Shown: one piece after another, positions 1 through 8,383 of the stretch
How the letters are laid out: each line of letters begins with the position of its first letter
Position numbering within the stretch: the first letter of the stretch is position 1
Source of the DNA: Rhodospirillaceae bacterium LM-1
Lineage (GTDB): Bacteria; Pseudomonadota; Alphaproteobacteria; Rhodospirillales; WMHbin7
Length of the DNA stretch: 64,000 nucleotides
Direction: 5' to 3'
Assembly (NCBI GenBank): GCA_902725215.1
Contig: CACUVI010000030.1
Span: 119,444 to 183,443 of the forward strand
Notes under the pieces: generated by a model
Database searches by the model: none
Told to the model about the DNA's origin: nothing
The model's input: only the letters and a program-made list of their open reading frames with translations
Translations under genes and position numbers: made by a program

Positions 1-2652
1 GCCGGTAATGATGTCGTTGCCGCTATCGCCATAGATCACATCGTCCGCCGTGGTGCCGGTGATGGTGTCGTTGCCGTCCAGGCCGAAGATGATCGAGCCG
101 ATGGGGCTGGGGAAATAGCCCGCCGAGGTCACCGAGGCGTCGATCACGTCGTCGGTGGACGCGCCCGAGGCGGTGCCCGCGACGATATAGCCGTAATTGC
201 CGGGATTATCGACGATGCCGTTGGCCGATGTCATGGCGTTGGTCAGCAGCACGCCGTCCGCCAAGGTGCCGGTGGAGGCCTGGATGTCCTCGATTCCGGT
301 AGAGATCGAGATGGCCGTATCGTAGGCGACACCCGCCACCAGAGAGCCGCCGCTGGCCGACATCGGAGCGGCCGTGACGTTGACAAAGCCATCGCCGCTG
401 GTCAAATCTTGCAAGGTCAGCTTGACCGCCGCCAGATTGGTGAAAGTGACGCGGTCTCTGGTGCCGCCACCATCCGTCAAGACGTCGGCACCGCCCAGGG
501 TGGCCTGTGAAATCACAAAATCCGTATTGCCGCTGCCGCCCACCAAGGCGTCGCTGCCCGTGGTGCCGTCCAGCGTGTCGGCGAAAACGATGCTGTCGTA
601 GCGGACGTCGATGATGATGGAATTGTCGTTGTTGCTGCTGGTCGTGTCCGTTGCGTTAAAGTCGAAACTGAAGGAACCGTAACCGCCGGGGCCGAAGACG
701 CCGGGGCCGAACACGCCGGGGCCGAAGACGCCGGGGCCGAAGAAATCACCGCCGGGGCCGAAACCGCCGGGGCCGAAACCGCCGGGGCCGAAGAAATCAC
801 CGCCGGGGCCGAAGCCGCCGGGGCCAACGCCACCGAGATTGTATCCGACGGGGCCATAACCTGACGGTCCAAAGCCTCCGGGAGCGAAACCGAAATCCGC
901 CCCAAACTGGTTGCCGCCGCCGCTGAAAGTGCCCACGCCGCCGGTGCCGAAGAAACTGGTGGGGCCAAAACCGCCGCCCCCCCCGAATCCGCCTGCCGCA
1001 CCGAATGCGGCCTCGGCCGCCGCTGCCGCCTGTTCAGGCGTCGCACCCTGGCCGATGGCGGCGGCGATGCCCGCCTGCGCACCTGCGCCAAAGGCTTGCA
1101 GAGGATTGGCTCCGCCTGCGATAGCCGTCGCGGCGGCATTGGCGGCGGCACCCGCCTGTCCCGGCCCCGGACCCATTTGCATGATGCCCATACTGCTGAT
1201 TGATGCTTGGCCCGTCGCCATGGCGGCGAAGGGATTGGCGGCGGCGGGTCCTCCCGCGCCGGGGGCGCCTCCTGGGAGCGGGGCGGCCAGAAGTCCCATC
1301 TGCACAGCAGCCTGTCCGGCGGCGGCCAAGGCTTGCTGCGGAGCCGCGCCTTGCGACAGGGCATTGTTAAAGACTGCCTGCACATTCATAGCCGCCGCTT
1401 GGGCTTGCTCGATGCTGGCTCCTTGCGAAATGGCCTGATCGATGGCCGCCTGGGCGGCCGCCGAAAACATCTGCGCCGTCTGACCCTGGGCCGGGCCTTG
1501 CGGAGCAGCCGGTCCTGCCTCGCCCGCCCCGACCAAGCCAAAAGCCAGCCCTTCGCCGGGGGCCGCCGGAGCCGCTTGTCCCGGGGCCTGCGGGCCAGTC
1601 TGCGCACCAGGCGCCTGCGGGCCAGCCGCCGCACCGGGCGCTCCAGCCGCCGGAGCCAAGTTCTGAATCTGCAGCACGGTAGCCGCGGCGCCAGCCGAAG
1701 CGGGGGTCGGCGGCAGGGCGGTCAGGGTTTGGGCAAAGCCAGAATTGGCGAATTGCTGCGGCGTAAAGGAGAATGCGGGCGGGGGCGGATTGAAAAAGCT
1801 GGTGACCAGGACCGCCGAATTGGCGGTGTTGATGGTTTGCGATCCGGCGGCGTTGGAAATGGTCACTTCGCCGGTGCCCTGCCCGCCTTCGGACAGAACG
1901 GCCACCGTCAGCCCTTGCTCGGGCGAATAGCCGCCCGAACCCAGCGTGCCGCGAATGCCGATGGTGGCCACCGGGGTGCGCACGGTCATGGCGTCGGGCG
2001 CGGTTTTGGCGATCTGTCCCGACACGAAAGAGAAGGTGCCCTGCACCAGCGAGAAGGCCGACTTGCCGGTGCCGCTGGACGGGTCGAAAACCATCTGATC
2101 CAGCACCATGCGCCCATCGCTGCCCAGCGACAGCGATGTTTTGTCAACGAACAGAAGGCCGACCGCCGCCCCCTTGGATGTTTGCAACACATCGCCCTGG
2201 AAAACCGAATCGCCCTTGTTCAGAACGCCCTTCGAACCGTCGGCATGAACCACATTGACCGGGCCGGAAATGGTTTCGACATGGCCGATCGATTGGCGGG
2301 CCACGCCGCCAGCGCCCGCCTGCGCGAATTGCCCGGGCGCCATCGAACCAGCCAGACTTTCGGCCAGATCGCCGGAAATCCGAGCACCATCGTCGGCCAC
2401 CAAGTCGGGCGGCGCGTCGGTCAGGAAATAATCTTGCACCAGCACCTGTTCGCCATTGGGGCCGGTGATCATCAGATCAAGACCGATGCGGGCGTAATCG
2501 CCCACGGTCAACATGGACGAAGAAGGAATCCGCACCGCTGCGCCATGGCTGCCCGCTTCGGGCGCCGCAAGTCGCAACGGGGGTGCTTGCCTGCCCTGCG
2601 TCTGGGCATCGGAAAGAATGGACAGGGTCTTCGGATCGGCGTTCGCGTTCAT
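1..2652 (-). CDS. Large FecR-domain / RTX-type repeat protein, C-terminus beyond window
   Basis: The frame is open from an ATG at 2652 to the left edge (884 codons, no stop). The start is supported by an AAGGAAG ribosome binding site about 8 nt upstream. There is no signal peptide, as is usual for type I secreted proteins. A FecR-like region (about residues 125-250) carries the TPVATIGIRGT signature. An Ala/Gly/Pro/Gln-rich stretch follows (about 300-600), then a GFGPG-type array (about 607-657). The visible end has calcium-binding nonapeptide-like repeats such as GLDGNDTITG and YGDSGNDIITG. By family this is a large cell-surface or secreted protein, perhaps an adhesin. The secretion route is inferred, and no type I exporter genes are in view. 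The upstream operon of TPR-glycosyltransferases and a radical SAM protein may modify it. The gene is partial here because of the window edge. Confidence 0.85.
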   Translation of the reverse strand, partial: MNANADPKTLSILSDAQTQGRQAPPLRLAAPEAGSHGAAVRIPSSSMLTVGDYARIGLDLMITGPNGEQVLVQDYFLTDAPPDLVADDGARISGDLAESLAGSMAPGQFAQAGAGGVARQSIGHVETISGPVNVVHADGSKGVLNKGDSVFQGDVLQTSKGAAVGLLFVDKTSLSLGSDGRMVLDQMVFDPSSGTGKSAFSLVQGTFSFVSGQIAKTAPDAMTVRTPVATIGIRGTLGSGGYSPEQGLTVAVLSEGGQGTGEVTISNAAGSQTINTANSAVLVTSFFNPPPPAFSFTPQQFANSGFAQTLTALPPTPASAGAAATVLQIQNLAPAAGAPGAAAGPQAPGAQTGPQAPGQAAPAAPGEGLAFGLVGAGEAGPAAPQGPAQGQTAQMFSAAAQAAIDQAISQGASIEQAQAAAMNVQAVFNNALSQGAAPQQALAAAGQAAVQMGLLAAPLPGGAPGAGGPAAANPFAAMATGQASISSMGIMQMGPGPGQAGAAANAAATAIAGGANPLQAFGAGAQAGIAAAIGQGATPEQAAAAAEAAFGAAGGFGGGGGFGPTSFFGTGGVGTFSGGGNQFGADFGFAPGGFGPSGYGPVGYNLGGVGPGGFGPGGDFFGPGGFGPGGFGPGGDFFGPGVFGPGVFGPGVFGPGGYGSFSFDFNATDTTSSNNDNSIIIDVRYDSIVFADTLDGTTGSDALVGGSGNTDFVISQATLGGADVLTDGGGTRDRVTFTNLAAVKLTLQDLTSGDGFVNVTAAPMSASGGSLVAGVAYDTAISISTGIEDIQASTGTLADGVLLTNAMTSANGIVDNPGNYGYIVAGTASGASTDDVIDASVTSAGYFPSPIGSIIFGLDGNDTITGTTADDVIYGDSGNDIITG
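681..829. repeat. 15-bp tandem repeat array coding for GFGPG units
   Basis: About ten near-identical copies of a GC-rich 15-bp unit (gccggggccgaa plus 3 variable bases) lie inside the FecR/RTX gene. Some copies are separated by a GAFF-type variant with aaatca. On the minus strand they encode GFGPG or VFGPG units with FFGPG interruptions. The array keeps the reading frame, so it is a protein repeat and not a CRISPR or a non-coding array. Confidence 0.8.
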
Positions 2653-2870
2653 GACGGCACTTCCTTGCTGCGACGCTTGCGAGAGGACGGTTCTGTCATC
2701 GCCAAGCCGCATCAATTTCAATAAAATACTATTCTTAAGAATTTGCTGTGTCCAGCGTCACAGGTTGAATTTAAAGGTCCTGGACTAGCCGTTATGATCA
2801 ATCATGGATTATCTATTGATAATTAACACGAAAGAAGGCGCTTGTTTTTCCGGGGCCGCCTAGGGCCGAT

Positions 2871-4202
2871 TTACGCCTTCTGACGTTCCGCCAACCATTG
2901 CTGGAAAGCCCCGTACAGGGCGTTGAGCGCTGCGTCCCAACTGCCGTGCTGCGTTTGGCGGATCAGGCGCAGCGACGAATACCAAGGCGAGCTATCGCCG
3001 CCAACACCCCAGCGCCAATCGGAATAATGCAGCAGCAACAAGAATGTAGGCACGCCCATGGCCCCCGCCAAATGCGCCACGGCTGTATCAATGGTGACCA
3101 AAAGGTCAAGCTGGGCAAGCAATGCGGCGGTATCGGCGAAATCGGAGATGGCGGGCGACAGATCGGCGATCAGGGGGCGGGCATGCAGGCGCTTGATGTC
3201 CTCCTTGCGCTCGCCCATTTGCAGGCTCATCAGCAAGACCTGGGGATGGCTGGCCAAACCCAGCAGGCGCTCCAGCGGCGCCGAACGGTCCCTGGGCGTC
3301 ATCTTGCCCGCCCAGACCAGCCCCACTTTCAGGCGTTTCTGATCGACGATGCGGGCCTTGGGCTCCGACACCGCCTTCAAATAGGGCTGACCGCCCGCCA
3401 GATCATTGACCCCCAGCTTCATGATTCCCGGCAGACTAAGTAGGGGCGCCCAGTAATCGGCGCCCTGCACCGTCGTTCCCCGCGGCACGGCCTTGACGAC
3501 GCCGGGCAGGGCGGAAAAGAGGCGGGCCAGCGTCGGCTGGCATTCCAGCACGATCCTGGCCCCCATCTCGGCCAAGTTCTTGACGAAACGGGCGAATTGC
3601 AGCGCGTCGCCAAAGCCCTGCTCGTCATGCAGGAAGATGGATTTGCCTTTAAGCGGCTCGCCTTGCCAGCGCGGAAAGGGAAATTGGCGGGGCGGGCTTT
3701 TCTCAAGCGCCCAGCGGCTTTCATAGGCGGGGAATCCCCGTCCGTAATCGCCCATCATCATCAGCGTCAGCGAGCGGTCCCAGGCCGCTTCCGGATAGTC
3801 GGGGCGCAGGGCGAGCGCCTTGTCCAGCGCCGCCAGACAGTCAGCCGGGCGATTGGCGTCGCGCCAGACCAGACCCAGATTGTTCCAATATTCGGGCGTC
3901 GCGGGCTGAAGCTCCAGGGCCTTCTTCAAGGCCGCTTCGGCCTCGGCGTGGCGTCCGCAATCCCTGAAGGCGTTGCCCAGATTGGACAGAATGCCGGGAT
4001 CGTCGGATCTCAAGGCATAGGCGCGAAGCTGACAGGCCAGCGAGGCATCGGCCTTGCCCTGGCTGCGCAGGGCGACGCCCATATTGCTCCAGGCGGCGGT
4101 CAGGCGGCTATCTTGGGCCAGCGCCTCGCCGAAAGCCTTGACCGCCCCGTCAAGATCGCCTTTGCGCTGACGGGCGATTCCCTCGCCCAGCAAGGCCTGC
4201 AC
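2871..4202 (-). CDS. TPR repeat protein with GT9-like glycosyltransferase domain
   Basis: The 443-residue protein starts at a GTG at 4202; no ATG lies upstream in frame before the DUF6165 gene ends. The first 165 residues are tetratricopeptide repeats (AWSNMGVALRSQGKADASL, GNAFRDCGRHAEAEAAL and so on). The C-terminal half resembles heptosyltransferase-like (GT9/GT41-type) folds: FLHDEQGFGDALQFARF, LKVGLVWAG and DTAVAHLAGAMGVPTF. The last motif corresponds to the nucleotide-sugar-binding region of ADP-heptose transferases. It is probably a cytoplasmic transferase acting on a protein or surface glycan; the substrate cannot be read from sequence. It is the last gene of the minus-strand operon that begins with the radical SAM gene, and it is a paralogue of the gene at 4629-6410. 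Confidence 0.8.
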   Translation of the reverse strand: MQALLGEGIARQRKGDLDGAVKAFGEALAQDSRLTAAWSNMGVALRSQGKADASLACQLRAYALRSDDPGILSNLGNAFRDCGRHAEAEAALKKALELQPATPEYWNNLGLVWRDANRPADCLAALDKALALRPDYPEAAWDRSLTLMMMGDYGRGFPAYESRWALEKSPPRQFPFPRWQGEPLKGKSIFLHDEQGFGDALQFARFVKNLAEMGARIVLECQPTLARLFSALPGVVKAVPRGTTVQGADYWAPLLSLPGIMKLGVNDLAGGQPYLKAVSEPKARIVDQKRLKVGLVWAGKMTPRDRSAPLERLLGLASHPQVLLMSLQMGERKEDIKRLHARPLIADLSPAISDFADTAALLAQLDLLVTIDTAVAHLAGAMGVPTFLLLLHYSDWRWGVGGDSSPWYSSLRLIRQTQHGSWDAALNALYGAFQQWLAERQKA

Positions 4203-4233
4203 GCCGGGAGGGGACTGGTCGGGCGAGGCGGCG

Positions 4234-4632
4234 TCAGTAGGGAGCGTAGGATTTCTCCTCGATCAGACGCGACCCCAACAGCAGGTTGATCTCGCGCTTC
4301 AGATTCGCCCGCTCGTCGTTGGTGACGTAAACGGCGCGCGCCAGTTCGATGAATTTGGCTCCGAAATCCCTGACCCGCTCGCAATCCCTGATCTCGTCTT
4401 CGATCACCCACAATTTCTCGTTCACGGCCTTCAGCTTGGCGCTGAGGCCGGACAAGTCCGCCGACGGGGCCATGGCTTGGTCGCGCGTGGCGGCCAGCGT
4501 TTGCAGCTCGGCTTTGATGTTGGACAGTTTCTGGACGTCCGAGATGCGCTCGGACTTGATTTCCAGAATGGTGATTTTGTCGATCAATTCGCCTGCGGGA
4601 ATTTCGACCAGAATGGATGCGGTGTTTGTCAT
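4234..4632 (-). CDS. DUF6165 family protein
   Basis: This 132-residue soluble protein is predicted to be mainly helical. It opens with ILVEIPAGELIDKITILEIKS, typical of DUF6165, and has heptad-like stretches that could form a coiled coil (LSGLSAKLKAVNEKLW). The family has no known reaction; members often sit beside TPR-glycosyltransferase genes, as here. Its ATG overlaps the stop of the upstream TPR-glycosyltransferase by 4 bases (ATGA), so the two are probably translationally coupled. The next gene starts 31 bp downstream. A role as partner or scaffold of the glycosyltransferases is inferred only. Confidence 0.8.
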   Translation of the reverse strand: MTNTASILVEIPAGELIDKITILEIKSERISDVQKLSNIKAELQTLAATRDQAMAPSADLSGLSAKLKAVNEKLWVIEDEIRDCERVRDFGAKFIELARAVYVTNDERANLKREINLLLGSRLIEEKSYAPY

Positions 4633-6410
4633 GGCGCGGGACTATCGGGGAAACGGGCGCGGATTGCAATATCCAGCCTGTCCGCCACCCCGGCCCAATC
4701 TTCGGGGGCGTGTTGGCGAAACAGTTTCAGCGTGGGGTACCAGGGGGTCCGATCACTGGCGCGGCCCCAGCGCCAGTCGGGGGCCGAAGACAGCATGACC
4801 CAGCATTCGACGCCCAGCGCGCCCGCCAGATGCGCCACCGCCGTATCCGAACAAATCAGCAGATCGATGTTTTTCAATAGGGCGGCAGTGGAATCGAACC
4901 CCTGCCCCACCAAAGGATCGTCGCTATCGCCCAGATCATCCAACTGGCCGCCCAGGCCAAGCGAGAGCAACTCCTGGCGGGCCGGGTCGCGCTGCAAGGA
5001 CAGCCACCTGAGCTGTGGATTGTCCAAGATCATCCGTTTAAGCGGCGTCAATCCCGGCGCTCGCCTAGCTTCGCCCTTGAAACCCGGATTGCCGCGCCAG
5101 ACCAATCCCAGCTTGGGCTTTTGCGCGCCGGACAAGCGCTTGGCCCAGGCGGCCTCACGCTCGGCGTCGGGAATCAGATAGGGGATGGCGGCCGGTATCG
5201 TCTCAAGGCGCGTGCCCAGCTTATGGCCCAGGCTGGCCACCGCCACCCAGGCGGCATAGGCGGGGGCGGGGTCCGATTGGGAGATCACCTCGGCCTGCCC
5301 CTCGAAAGAGCGGCGGATCAGGGGAACCAGACTGTCTTGGCAGCGCACGATCACCTGGATGCCCGCCGCCGCCAGCAGGGGAATATAGCGAAGGAAGTGG
5401 ATGGTGTCGCCGAAGCCCTGCTCGGCCTGGACCAGCAACGGGCCTGACAGATTGGGCAGGCCGTCCCAAACCGGACCGTCCAGATGGAAGCCCTGCATGT
5501 CGGCCAGCCCGAATCTGGCTTCCCAATCCGGCCAGCCGCCCGCGTAATCGCCGCAAAGCAGACGGGCGAAGCCCCGGTTGAATCTGGCCGTCGCCAGTTC
5601 GGGCTTTTGGTCCAACGCCTGATCATAGGCCTTCAGCGCTTCGTCCAGCCGCCCAGCGCCCAGCAACACATTGCCCAGATTGCCCGCCGCCTCGGCGTAA
5701 GCGGGCTTGCAGGCCAGAGCTTCCCTAAAGGCGTCGCCCGCGAGGTCGAACCGTCCCAGATCGTTCAGCAAGACACCCCGGTTGTTGTGGGCCTCGGCGC
5801 ATTTGGGATCGATGCGCAAGGCGCCGTCCAGCGCCGCCAGCGCTTCTTCAAGCCGCCCCAGTTCCTTCAGCACAGAAGCTCGGCCCAGATGAAGATCGAG
5901 CCTTGTGGGCGCGCCGGACAAGGCGACGTCGAAGGCCGCCAAAGCCTCTTCCTGACGACCGGTGGCCCTTAGCAATTGGGCCAGATTGCCAAGAATGCCG
6001 GGATCGCCCGGCTTTTGCGCCAAGGCCTCCATATAGGCGATTTCGCCCTCGGCGAACTGCCCCATTTCCTGCAAGGCCGCGCCCAGATTAAGTCGCACGT
6101 CAAGATAGGAAGCGCCAAGCCGCAGCGCCAGGCGATAAGCCGCTACGGCGCCGCGAAAATTGCCGATGGCCTGGCGCGCCACGCCCAGATTGTAGGCGGC
6201 GTCGGCATGGCCTGGCGACAAGGCCAGCACGCGGGTTAGAAAAGCCTCGGCCTCGCCCGCCCGGCCAGTTTGGACCAGCAGAACGCCCAGCAAGAAGCGC
6301 ACATCCGCCCGCTCGGGCGCGCGGTCGGCCACAGAGCGATAGACGGCCTCGGCCTCGATGAGCCGCCCGGTCTGATGCCACTGAAACGCGGTGGCGAGTT
6401 GGTCGTTCAT
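4629..6410 (-). CDS. TPR repeat protein with GT9-like glycosyltransferase domain
   Basis: The start is taken at the ATG at 6410, whose TGA overlap with the radical SAM gene (ATGA) argues for coupling; the frame stays open further upstream but inside that gene. The product is 593 residues. About eight TPR units fill residues 1-290 (for example AYNLGVARQAIGNFRGAVAAY and AHNNRGVLLNDLGRFDLAG). A GT9/GT41-like domain follows, with LLVQAEQGFGDTIHFLRY, KLGLVWRGNPGFK and CSDTAVAHLAGALGV. The domain order matches bacterial TPR-glycosyltransferase fusions that act on proteins or surface polymers. It is a paralogue of the gene at 2871-4202, with a longer TPR array. The substrate is unknown. Confidence 0.82.
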   Translation of the reverse strand: MNDQLATAFQWHQTGRLIEAEAVYRSVADRAPERADVRFLLGVLLVQTGRAGEAEAFLTRVLALSPGHADAAYNLGVARQAIGNFRGAVAAYRLALRLGASYLDVRLNLGAALQEMGQFAEGEIAYMEALAQKPGDPGILGNLAQLLRATGRQEEALAAFDVALSGAPTRLDLHLGRASVLKELGRLEEALAALDGALRIDPKCAEAHNNRGVLLNDLGRFDLAGDAFREALACKPAYAEAAGNLGNVLLGAGRLDEALKAYDQALDQKPELATARFNRGFARLLCGDYAGGWPDWEARFGLADMQGFHLDGPVWDGLPNLSGPLLVQAEQGFGDTIHFLRYIPLLAAAGIQVIVRCQDSLVPLIRRSFEGQAEVISQSDPAPAYAAWVAVASLGHKLGTRLETIPAAIPYLIPDAEREAAWAKRLSGAQKPKLGLVWRGNPGFKGEARRAPGLTPLKRMILDNPQLRWLSLQRDPARQELLSLGLGGQLDDLGDSDDPLVGQGFDSTAALLKNIDLLICSDTAVAHLAGALGVECWVMLSSAPDWRWGRASDRTPWYPTLKLFRQHAPEDWAGVADRLDIAIRARFPDSPAP

Positions 6411-7363
6411 GCCCCCCCGAAATGCAGGCACAGATCGCATTGCGAAAGCCCCGGATGATCTATGCAAGAACGATAATGCCCGAAATTGCCGCTGCTTAGT
6501 ATCTCTTCCACGTTTTGCAGCAAAAGATTTCCCACCGGCCCATTTTTCTGAGCGGCATGACATTGCGGCGTCAGGAATCCTTCTGGATCAAGCCTAAAGC
6601 CGTCGCGCGGGGCCAGACAGGCGTTGCGCTCCCAGGCCGCGAACTCGCTCTCGGTTCGATAATCAGGCGATAGAAACGCCACGCCCAGAAGTTTGGCCAT
6701 GTCGGCGGCCTCGTCCAAACTGGCGGTGACGGCCCGCTTGAACGCCTCATCGATGAAGCGCAGATCGAAGGGGGCCAGCTTGTGGGTGGTGACGCTGTCC
6801 ACGCCCAGCTTGGAAGCCAGATGGATCAGGCGCGGCAACTCGGCGTAGTTGTTGCGCATGACGGTGTAATTGAATTCGACCAGCACATCGTGGCCGCCCT
6901 TTGTGCGCAGTTCGCACAGCCTTGCCACATTGTCCATCACCTTCGCAAAGCGGGCGCCCTTGCGGATATCCTCGTAGGTCTGGGCCGTGGCACCATCGAT
7001 CGAGATGCGGACCTTTCCCAGCACGCCAGATTCCAGCAATATCCTTGCCGTCTCCTCCTTCAAAAGCGTGCCGTTGGTAATGATCTGGCCCCTAAGATGG
7101 GGTTGCATGTGCTGGCGCATCAGACCAAGCGCCTCGCCCAGATAGGGCAGCATCAAGGGTTCGCAGGCGCAGCCCAATTGGAAGTCGGCCACGCGGGCGA
7201 AAATGGGGGCCACGCGGCTTTTGAACAGCTCCAGCGGCAGCACCTTTTGATCCCTAAGATTGGCTCGGGGGCCGCACATGCTGCATTTCAGATTGCAGCC
7301 GTCATTCAGGTCGATGAACAGGTGCAGATGCGCAGGCAGGGCATTCATGACTGTTGTTTCCAT
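6407..7363 (-). CDS. Radical SAM protein with SPASM-like C-terminus
   Basis: The 318-residue protein has a radical SAM [4Fe-4S] motif CNLKCSMC (CX3CX2C) near residue 20. The usual barrel features follow: QIITNGTLL, VRISIDGAT and the distal conserved strands. The C-terminus has several cysteines (ERNACLAP, TPQCHAAQ, YRSCIDHPGLSQCDLC) that fit a SPASM or twitch auxiliary cluster. Such enzymes modify peptides, sugars or cofactors; this one has no family-specific motif I can name. Two in-frame ATGs (7363 and 7348) are possible starts and neither has a strong ribosome binding site. It heads the minus-strand operon with two TPR-glycosyltransferases and DUF6165, which suggests a role in protein or glycan modification. 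Confidence 0.8.
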   Translation of the reverse strand: METTVMNALPAHLHLFIDLNDGCNLKCSMCGPRANLRDQKVLPLELFKSRVAPIFARVADFQLGCACEPLMLPYLGEALGLMRQHMQPHLRGQIITNGTLLKEETARILLESGVLGKVRISIDGATAQTYEDIRKGARFAKVMDNVARLCELRTKGGHDVLVEFNYTVMRNNYAELPRLIHLASKLGVDSVTTHKLAPFDLRFIDEAFKRAVTASLDEAADMAKLLGVAFLSPDYRTESEFAAWERNACLAPRDGFRLDPEGFLTPQCHAAQKNGPVGNLLLQNVEEILSSGNFGHYRSCIDHPGLSQCDLCLHFGGA

Positions 7364-7479
7364 AGAATTTGCGAGGTCGCGGTGTTAATGCGTCCGGCCA
7401 ACCATCCATTGTGGCACCGCCTTCGTCTCAACAGCAAGAACTGCAGGAAAATATTGCTGATGATCGGACCGTTAAAAGT

Positions 7480-7495
7480 GGGTAGGTGCCTACCC
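7480..7495. promoter_or_regulatory. Perfect inverted repeat upstream of sdhC
   Basis: GGGTAGG and CCTACCC face each other across 2 bases in the divergent region between the radical SAM gene and sdhC. The short centre favours a dimeric protein-binding site over an RNA hairpin. The binding protein is unknown. Confidence 0.4.
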
Positions 7496-7518
7496 GCCTT
7501 CCCGGGTGGTATTTCGCG

Positions 7519-7547
7519 TTGACTTCGCGATTGCGAAAGGATAAACC
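7519..7547 (+). promoter_or_regulatory. Putative sdhCDAB promoter
   Basis: TTGACT (7519-7524), 17 bases, then TAAACC (7542-7547) lie about 48 bp before the sdhC start. A perfect TTCGC-N4-GCGAA inverted repeat (7524-7537) sits in the spacer and could be an operator. The assignment is by pattern only. Confidence 0.4.
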
Positions 7548-7594
7548 AAAAGCAGTTCCACCTCAGGTCCGTGTTGTTGAGGCTCGATCGACCG

Positions 7595-7978
7595 ATGTCC
7601 ACCCGCCCCCGGCCCCTGTCGCCGCATTTGCAGGTTTACAAGCCGCAAATCACTTCTCTTTTGTCCATTCTGCACCGCATCACCGGCGTTGCCCTCGTCT
7701 TCGGCTTGCTGCTGCTGACTTGGTGGCTGGGCATGGCGGCCTATGGCCCTGAGACTTTCGAAACCGCCCAGTCCGTCGTGGGATCCTGGTTCGGGCTTTT
7801 GGCGATGTTCGGCTTTTCCTTGACCCTGTTTTATCATCTAGCCAACGGCATCCGCCATTTGGCCTGGGATCTTGGCTACGGCTTTGCCAATGAGCAGGTC
7901 ACCAGATCGGGTTACGCCGTTCTGGCGGTCACGCTTATTCTGACCCTGGCGGCCTGGGCCGCCGCGTTTGTCATCTGA
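7595..7978 (+). CDS. sdhC: Succinate dehydrogenase cytochrome b556 subunit
   Basis: The 127-residue membrane anchor subunit of complex II binds heme b and ubiquinone together with SdhD. The start is the ATG at 7595 (MSTRPRPLSPHLQVYKPQ), the usual N-terminus of SdhC, in preference to an upstream TTG. Family marks are SILHRITGVALVFG in the first helix and FYHLANGIRHLAWD, whose histidine is the expected heme ligand. Three transmembrane segments are visible. It is first in sdhC-sdhD-sdhA-sdhB, 15 bp before sdhD. It links the TCA cycle to the quinone pool at the inner membrane. Confidence 0.95.
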   Translation: MSTRPRPLSPHLQVYKPQITSLLSILHRITGVALVFGLLLLTWWLGMAAYGPETFETAQSVVGSWFGLLAMFGFSLTLFYHLANGIRHLAWDLGYGFANEQVTRSGYAVLAVTLILTLAAWAAAFVI

Positions 7979-7993
7979 TCGGGAGGCGATGAA

Positions 7994-8377
7994 ATGACGA
8001 CCATGCGTTCTCCCCTGGGCCGGGCGCGCGGATTGGGTTCCGCGAAAGAGGGCTTGGCTTCCTTCATGGCGCTGCGCGTCACCGCCATCGCTCTGATCCC
8101 GCTTTGCCTGTGGTTCGTCGCATCGGTCATCAGCCTCATGGGCGCCGATTACGACACTTTGCGGGAATTCCTGGGCAGCCCTGTCAACGCCACACTCTTT
8201 TCCCTGCTGATCCTGGCTGGCTTTTACCACGGCTTGCTTGGCCTTCAGGAAGTGATCGTCGATTATGTGCATGCCAAGCCAGTGCAGATCGTGCTGCTGC
8301 TGCTCGTCAAGTTCCTGGCCGCCAGTCTTTCGGTTTTCCTGGTGCTGTCCATCGTCAAGCTCGGTTTCGGAGTCTAG
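7994..8377 (+). CDS. sdhD: Succinate dehydrogenase membrane anchor subunit
   Basis: This 127-residue protein has three hydrophobic helices. The second contains FYHGLLGLQEVIVDYVH, the conserved SdhD region with the histidine near the heme and the quinone-site residues. It pairs with SdhC to hold the SdhAB catalytic dimer on the cytoplasmic face. Its position between sdhC (15 bp upstream) and sdhA (6 bp downstream) is standard. GGGAGGCG just before the ATG serves as ribosome binding site. Confidence 0.94.
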   Translation: MTTMRSPLGRARGLGSAKEGLASFMALRVTAIALIPLCLWFVASVISLMGADYDTLREFLGSPVNATLFSLLILAGFYHGLLGLQEVIVDYVHAKPVQIVLLLLVKFLAASLSVFLVLSIVKLGFGV

Positions 8378-8383
8378 CCGGTC

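Noticed and set aside
681..829. CRISPR-like regular repeats
   Set aside because: The unit is 15 bp with no unique spacers and stays in frame in a protein gene.
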